A stretch of 6,809 nucleotides of DNA from CAYXVU01 sp964468725 (GTDB lineage: Bacteria > Acidobacteriota > Blastocatellia > UBA7656). Positions within the stretch are counted from its first letter, which is position 1. Every line of letters starts with the position of its first letter. Below the pieces are notes generated by a model, which made no database searches, had not been told where the DNA came from, and saw only the letters and a list, made by a program, of their open reading frames with translations. Both the position numbers and the translations under genes were made by a program. The stretch is taken from assembly GCA_964468725.1 (NCBI GenBank), contig CAYXVU010000291.1, positions 1 through 6,809 on the forward strand. Direction: 5' to 3'. Of the stretch, positions 4,376 to 6,809 are shown piece after piece.

Positions 4376-6589
4376 ATGGGAGTGATTCACTATCGCAATT
4401 TCGATATACAGGTTCGTCGAGCGGCAAAAGGATTTTCGGTCGAAGTGCGCTCTAACGAAGCCGGAGAGGCAAAGACCGAATTCGAACTTCCGTTCTCTGA
4501 AGATGAGTTGCAGCGATTACGCGCTGAACTCGGCGCTACCTCTGTGCTGCGCGATTTGCAGCCCGCTTCACAAGCATCAGGCAACGCTGCCAAAAGGCTC
4601 GGCGGTCAGCTATTCCACTGCGCGTTTGCAGGCCCAATCGGCAACGCCTTTGCGCGCAGCATCGAAGCGGCAACGCAAACCGGCGAAGGGCTACGCATTC
4701 GTTTGCGACTGACCGATGTTCCCGAACTGGCCAGCCTCCCATGGGAATATCTACATGAGGAGCGACGAGGCTTTCTTTCGCTTTACCACAAAACCTCTAT
4801 CGTGCGTTATCTGGAAGTCCCGCAAGCGGTCGCCTCACTGACTGTCAAGCCGCCGTTGCGGGTGTTGGTCATGGCGGCAAGCCCGCACCGCTATGATCGG
4901 TTGAGCGTAGAAACAGAGTGGAAGAGTTTGCAAACCGCATTCGGCAACCTGCCGCGCGGGTTGGCCGAAATCGAACGTTTGGAAAAAGCGACGCTGAGCG
5001 CGTTACAAGAGCGGTTGAGTAAGGGCGATCCCGTACATGTCTTCCACTATATCGGTCACGGCGGCGTTGACCCGAAATCGGGCGTCAGCGAGTTGGTGAT
5101 GGAAGATGAACATCACTACGCCGACCTTGTGGACGGGCAACGATTGAGCGTCGTGTTGCAAAATCACGACTCCTTACGATTGGTGCTGCTCAACGCCTGC
5201 GAAGGAGCGGCAGCCAGCGTTCACGATGTCTTCACGGGGGTGGCGCAAAGTCTGATTCGCCAACAACTGCCCGCCACCATTGCCATGCAGTTCAAGATTA
5301 CCGACACGGCGGCGGTCACGTTGGCGAAAACCTTCTACGAAATGCTGGCGTGCGGCCATTCGGTGGATGCGGCAATTGCCGAAGCCCGCATTGCCGTCTT
5401 TGCCCAACGCCACAATGTTGAGTGGGGCACGCCCGTCCTCTATTTGCGCTCTGACGATGGTCACCTGTTCGATGTAGACACACCTCCGCCTGACCCCGCG
5501 CAACCGAAGTCGAGCCCGTCAACGGTTCAAAACACTCTACCGAGTGAAGCTGTGAAGCTGCCGAGAGGCGGCAGCTTGACCGGCGCGATGGATTCCAGCT
5601 CGCCTTTTTACATCGAACGCGAGTGCGAACGCGAAGCATTGGAGGCGATTACGGAATCGGGAGGCATCACGCTGGCCATTCAAGCCGTCGGGCAGAGTGG
5701 CGCAAGTTCGCTGCTTGCGCGTCTCAGAGAAACGGCGACACGGGCCGGGAAAGAGGTGATTCACCTCAACTTTCAGGGGGCATTCGACCCTTCTGACTTT
5801 ACCAACACAGACGATTTCCACCGCCGCTTTTGCGTCATGCTGGCCAACCTTCTGAACAAAGAAGAACGGGTTGCCGACTATTGGAACCCCAGCCTGAGTA
5901 TTAGCTATCGCTGCACGCGCTATCTGGAATCGTTGCTGCGCTCGATGGGAGAGAAATCTCTGCTGCTGGCAATGGATGAAGTAGATCGTTTGATCGTCAC
6001 GGAGTTTCGTTCCAGCTTTTTCGGCGTGCTGCGGGCTTGGCACAGCGAGCGGGCTGGCAATGCGCTCTTTCGCCGTCTCGATTTGGTCATCGTCACATCG
6101 CTGGAGCCGAATCAACTGATTGATGACCCGGATCAATCGAACTTCAACGTCAGTCAAAATATCAAGCTTGATGACTTTACGCTTGAGGAAGCCCGTCGGC
6201 TCAATACGGCTTACGGTTCGCCGCTTACCGAGGCTCAGCTCCATCAACTGCACCAACTGATTGGCGGGCATCCGCGCTTATGGCAACAATCGCTCCATCG
6301 CATCCGAAAATCATACGCTCCGCTGTCTGGCGACCGCTTCGATAGTCTCTTACGAGAGGCAAAAAAAGATAGCGGCCTGTTTGGGTCGCATCTGTCAGCC
6401 TGGCATGACTTTCTGCAAAAACACGAAGCGTTGCGCGAAGCCTTGATCGCCATTCTGAGCGGGCGCAAATACGAATGGAAAGATTTTTTAATCTTGAGAA
6501 AGCAGGGTCTGGTGCGCCGCGAAGGAACGACCGTACAAGCGCGCTGCAAACTCTACGAAGAGTATTTCAAGGAGCATTTCCATGTCTGA
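4376..6589 (+). CDS. CHAT-domain protease fused to an AAA-like (AAA_35-type) domain with a degenerate Walker A
   Basis: A 737-residue cytoplasmic protein with no signal peptide or membrane segment. Residues 1-155 are the beta-rich N-terminal region common before bacterial CHAT domains (FELPFSEDEL at 36-45, LPWEYLHEE at 121-129). Residues about 158-366 are the CHAT caspase-like fold: strand LRVLVMAASP (161-170), catalytic His228 in HYIGHGG, catalytic Cys275 in LLNACEG, then ATIAMQF and EWGTPVLYLR. A Pro/Ser-rich linker (367-395) leads to an AAA_35-like module (396-737): SPFYIERE (409-416), the P-loop position GQSGASS (439-445), Walker B LLLAMDEVD (529-537, D534-E535), a probable sensor strand VIVTSLEPN, NFNVSQ (590-595), IGGHPRLWQ (629-637), and a C-terminal winged-helix-like end with CKLYEEYF. 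The Walker A Lys is Ala443 (codon GCA at 5702), so ATP binding is doubtful, though Walker B is intact. The CHAT dyad predicts a cysteine peptidase of unknown substrate. The next gene overlaps its end, suggesting a paired complex. Domain calls are firm; a role in defence or cell death is inference. Confidence 0.93.
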   Translation: MGVIHYRNFDIQVRRAAKGFSVEVRSNEAGEAKTEFELPFSEDELQRLRAELGATSVLRDLQPASQASGNAAKRLGGQLFHCAFAGPIGNAFARSIEAATQTGEGLRIRLRLTDVPELASLPWEYLHEERRGFLSLYHKTSIVRYLEVPQAVASLTVKPPLRVLVMAASPHRYDRLSVETEWKSLQTAFGNLPRGLAEIERLEKATLSALQERLSKGDPVHVFHYIGHGGVDPKSGVSELVMEDEHHYADLVDGQRLSVVLQNHDSLRLVLLNACEGAAASVHDVFTGVAQSLIRQQLPATIAMQFKITDTAAVTLAKTFYEMLACGHSVDAAIAEARIAVFAQRHNVEWGTPVLYLRSDDGHLFDVDTPPPDPAQPKSSPSTVQNTLPSEAVKLPRGGSLTGAMDSSSPFYIERECEREALEAITESGGITLAIQAVGQSGASSLLARLRETATRAGKEVIHLNFQGAFDPSDFTNTDDFHRRFCVMLANLLNKEERVADYWNPSLSISYRCTRYLESLLRSMGEKSLLLAMDEVDRLIVTEFRSSFFGVLRAWHSERAGNALFRRLDLVIVTSLEPNQLIDDPDQSNFNVSQNIKLDDFTLEEARRLNTAYGSPLTEAQLHQLHQLIGGHPRLWQQSLHRIRKSYAPLSGDRFDSLLREAKKDSGLFGSHLSAWHDFLQKHEALREALIAILSGRKYEWKDFLILRKQGLVRREGTTVQARCKLYEEYFKEHFHV
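5545..5577 (+). repeat. Perfect hairpin and tandem 8-mer in the CHAT-to-AAA linker coding region
   Basis: AAGCTGCCG (5555-5563) and CGGCAGCTT (5569-5577) form a perfect 9-bp stem with the 5-nt loop AGAGG. The 5' arm overlaps a tandem duplication of TGAAGCTG (5545-5552 and 5553-5560). The stretch encodes the linker just before the AAA-like domain (around SEAVKLPRGGSL). No T-run follows, so it is not an intrinsic terminator. It could slow ribosomes between domains or be incidental. Confidence 0.5.
6569..6574 (+). promoter_or_regulatory. Shine-Dalgarno of the second AAA-like gene, inside the CHAT gene
   Basis: AAGGAG at 6569-6574 lies 7 nt before ATG 6582, an optimal arrangement inside the last codons of the upstream gene. 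It supports the overlapping start and translational coupling. Confidence 0.8.
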
Positions 6590-6809
6590 AGACCAGCGTC
6601 AAGACAAGCGGATTTACACCTCCGGCGGGCCGGTGCAAGCCGGTGACGGGTTATACATCTCGCGCCGCGCTGACCGGAAAATGATTGGCCTCTGCCGCGC
6701 CGGAGAGTACGTCAGCGTGCTGTCAACTCGCCAAGTCGGCTATTCCAGCCTGATGTATCGGGCGGCGGAAGAGTTGAAAAGAGCGGACATTCTTTCCGTC
6801 ATCATCAAC
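6582..6809 (+). CDS. AAA-like (AAA_35-type) domain protein, 3'-truncated by window edge, Walker A Lys replaced by Tyr
   Basis: The frame opens at ATG 6582, overlaps the CHAT gene by 8 nt, and runs 76 codons to the last base without a stop. It begins MSEDQRQDKRIYTSGGPVQA and contains the N-terminal signature of AAA_35-like proteins: TSGGPV (13-18), LYISRRAD (24-31), a short helix ending CRAGEY (38-43), then the P-loop region STRQVGYSSLM (48-58) and helix YRAAEELK. In the usual form of this motif (RQMGK[ST]SL) Lys follows Gly; here residue 54 is Tyr (TAT, 6741-6743). The Walker B motif and everything after it lie outside the window, so length and any C-terminal sensor repeats are unknown. The overlap and shared domain type suggest that its product works with the CHAT fusion, possibly as a hetero-oligomer. 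Confidence 0.85.
   Translation, partial: MSEDQRQDKRIYTSGGPVQAGDGLYISRRADRKMIGLCRAGEYVSVLSTRQVGYSSLMYRAAEELKRADILSVIIN

Noticed and set aside
5733..5765. RAGKEV (around residue 456-461) as an alternative P-loop for the AAA-like domain
   Set aside because: It has Glu after GK instead of Ser/Thr and lies at the second beta strand position of the family (GxxVIHLNFQ), not at the P-loop.
5537..6271. A 244-codon minus-strand open frame opposite the CHAT-AAA gene
   Set aside because: The + strand here encodes recognisable AAA_35 motifs (Walker B, NFNVSQ). The antisense product has no motif or credible ribosome-binding site and is best explained as a shadow.
1..6809. CRISPR array, tRNA, rRNA, insertion sequence or attachment site
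   Set aside because: No regularly spaced repeats, no tRNA-like or rRNA-like segments, no transposase and no flanking terminal repeats were recognised.

Overview
This window looks like chromosomal DNA from a moderately GC-rich bacterium. By eye every intact gene is on the + strand and they share a similar codon style. The organism cannot be named from this sequence. An F1F0 ATP synthase cluster that stops after atpG (no atpD/atpC behind it), next to a multi-domain CHAT protease, is compatible with Acidobacteria (for example Blastocatellia-like lineages), but that assignment is a low-confidence inference.

Layout. (1) Positions 1-1008 hold the C-terminal two thirds of atpA, starting exactly at the Walker A motif, followed by atpG (1094-1975). 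A textbook intrinsic terminator (2033-2068) closes this ATP synthase unit. (2) A small VanZ-family membrane protein (2084-2584) starts about 15 nt after the terminator tract. A short dyad lies directly behind it. (3) An exported di-heme c-type cytochrome (2666-4042) carries two CXXCH sites and a C-terminal half resembling the MauG/RoxA/di-heme peroxidase group. Its ribosome-binding site favours a start 6 nt downstream of the first ATG. (4) A non-coding stretch of about 330 nt (4043-4375) contains two inverted repeats. The second, 8 bp plus 4 bp, lies in the presumed leader of the next gene. (5) A two-gene accessory module follows. The first gene (4376-6589) fuses a CHAT caspase-like protease, with apparent His228/Cys275 dyad, to an AAA-like (AAA_35-type, STAND/AAA+-related) ATPase domain. 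The second gene starts inside the end of the first (8-nt overlap, strong Shine-Dalgarno) and is cut by the window edge. It encodes another AAA_35-like domain.

The most interesting observation is that both AAA-like modules appear to have lost the Walker A lysine. It is Ala443 (GQSGASS) in the CHAT fusion and Tyr54 (RQVGYSS) in the partner, although the rest of each module looks conserved and the first has an intact Walker B (D534-E535). A CHAT protease coupled to two pseudo-P-loop modules made from overlapping genes suggests a nucleotide-insensitive scaffold or sensor that controls a protease, possibly a conflict or cell-death system. The domain calls are strong, the substitutions are read directly from codons, and the biological role is inference.
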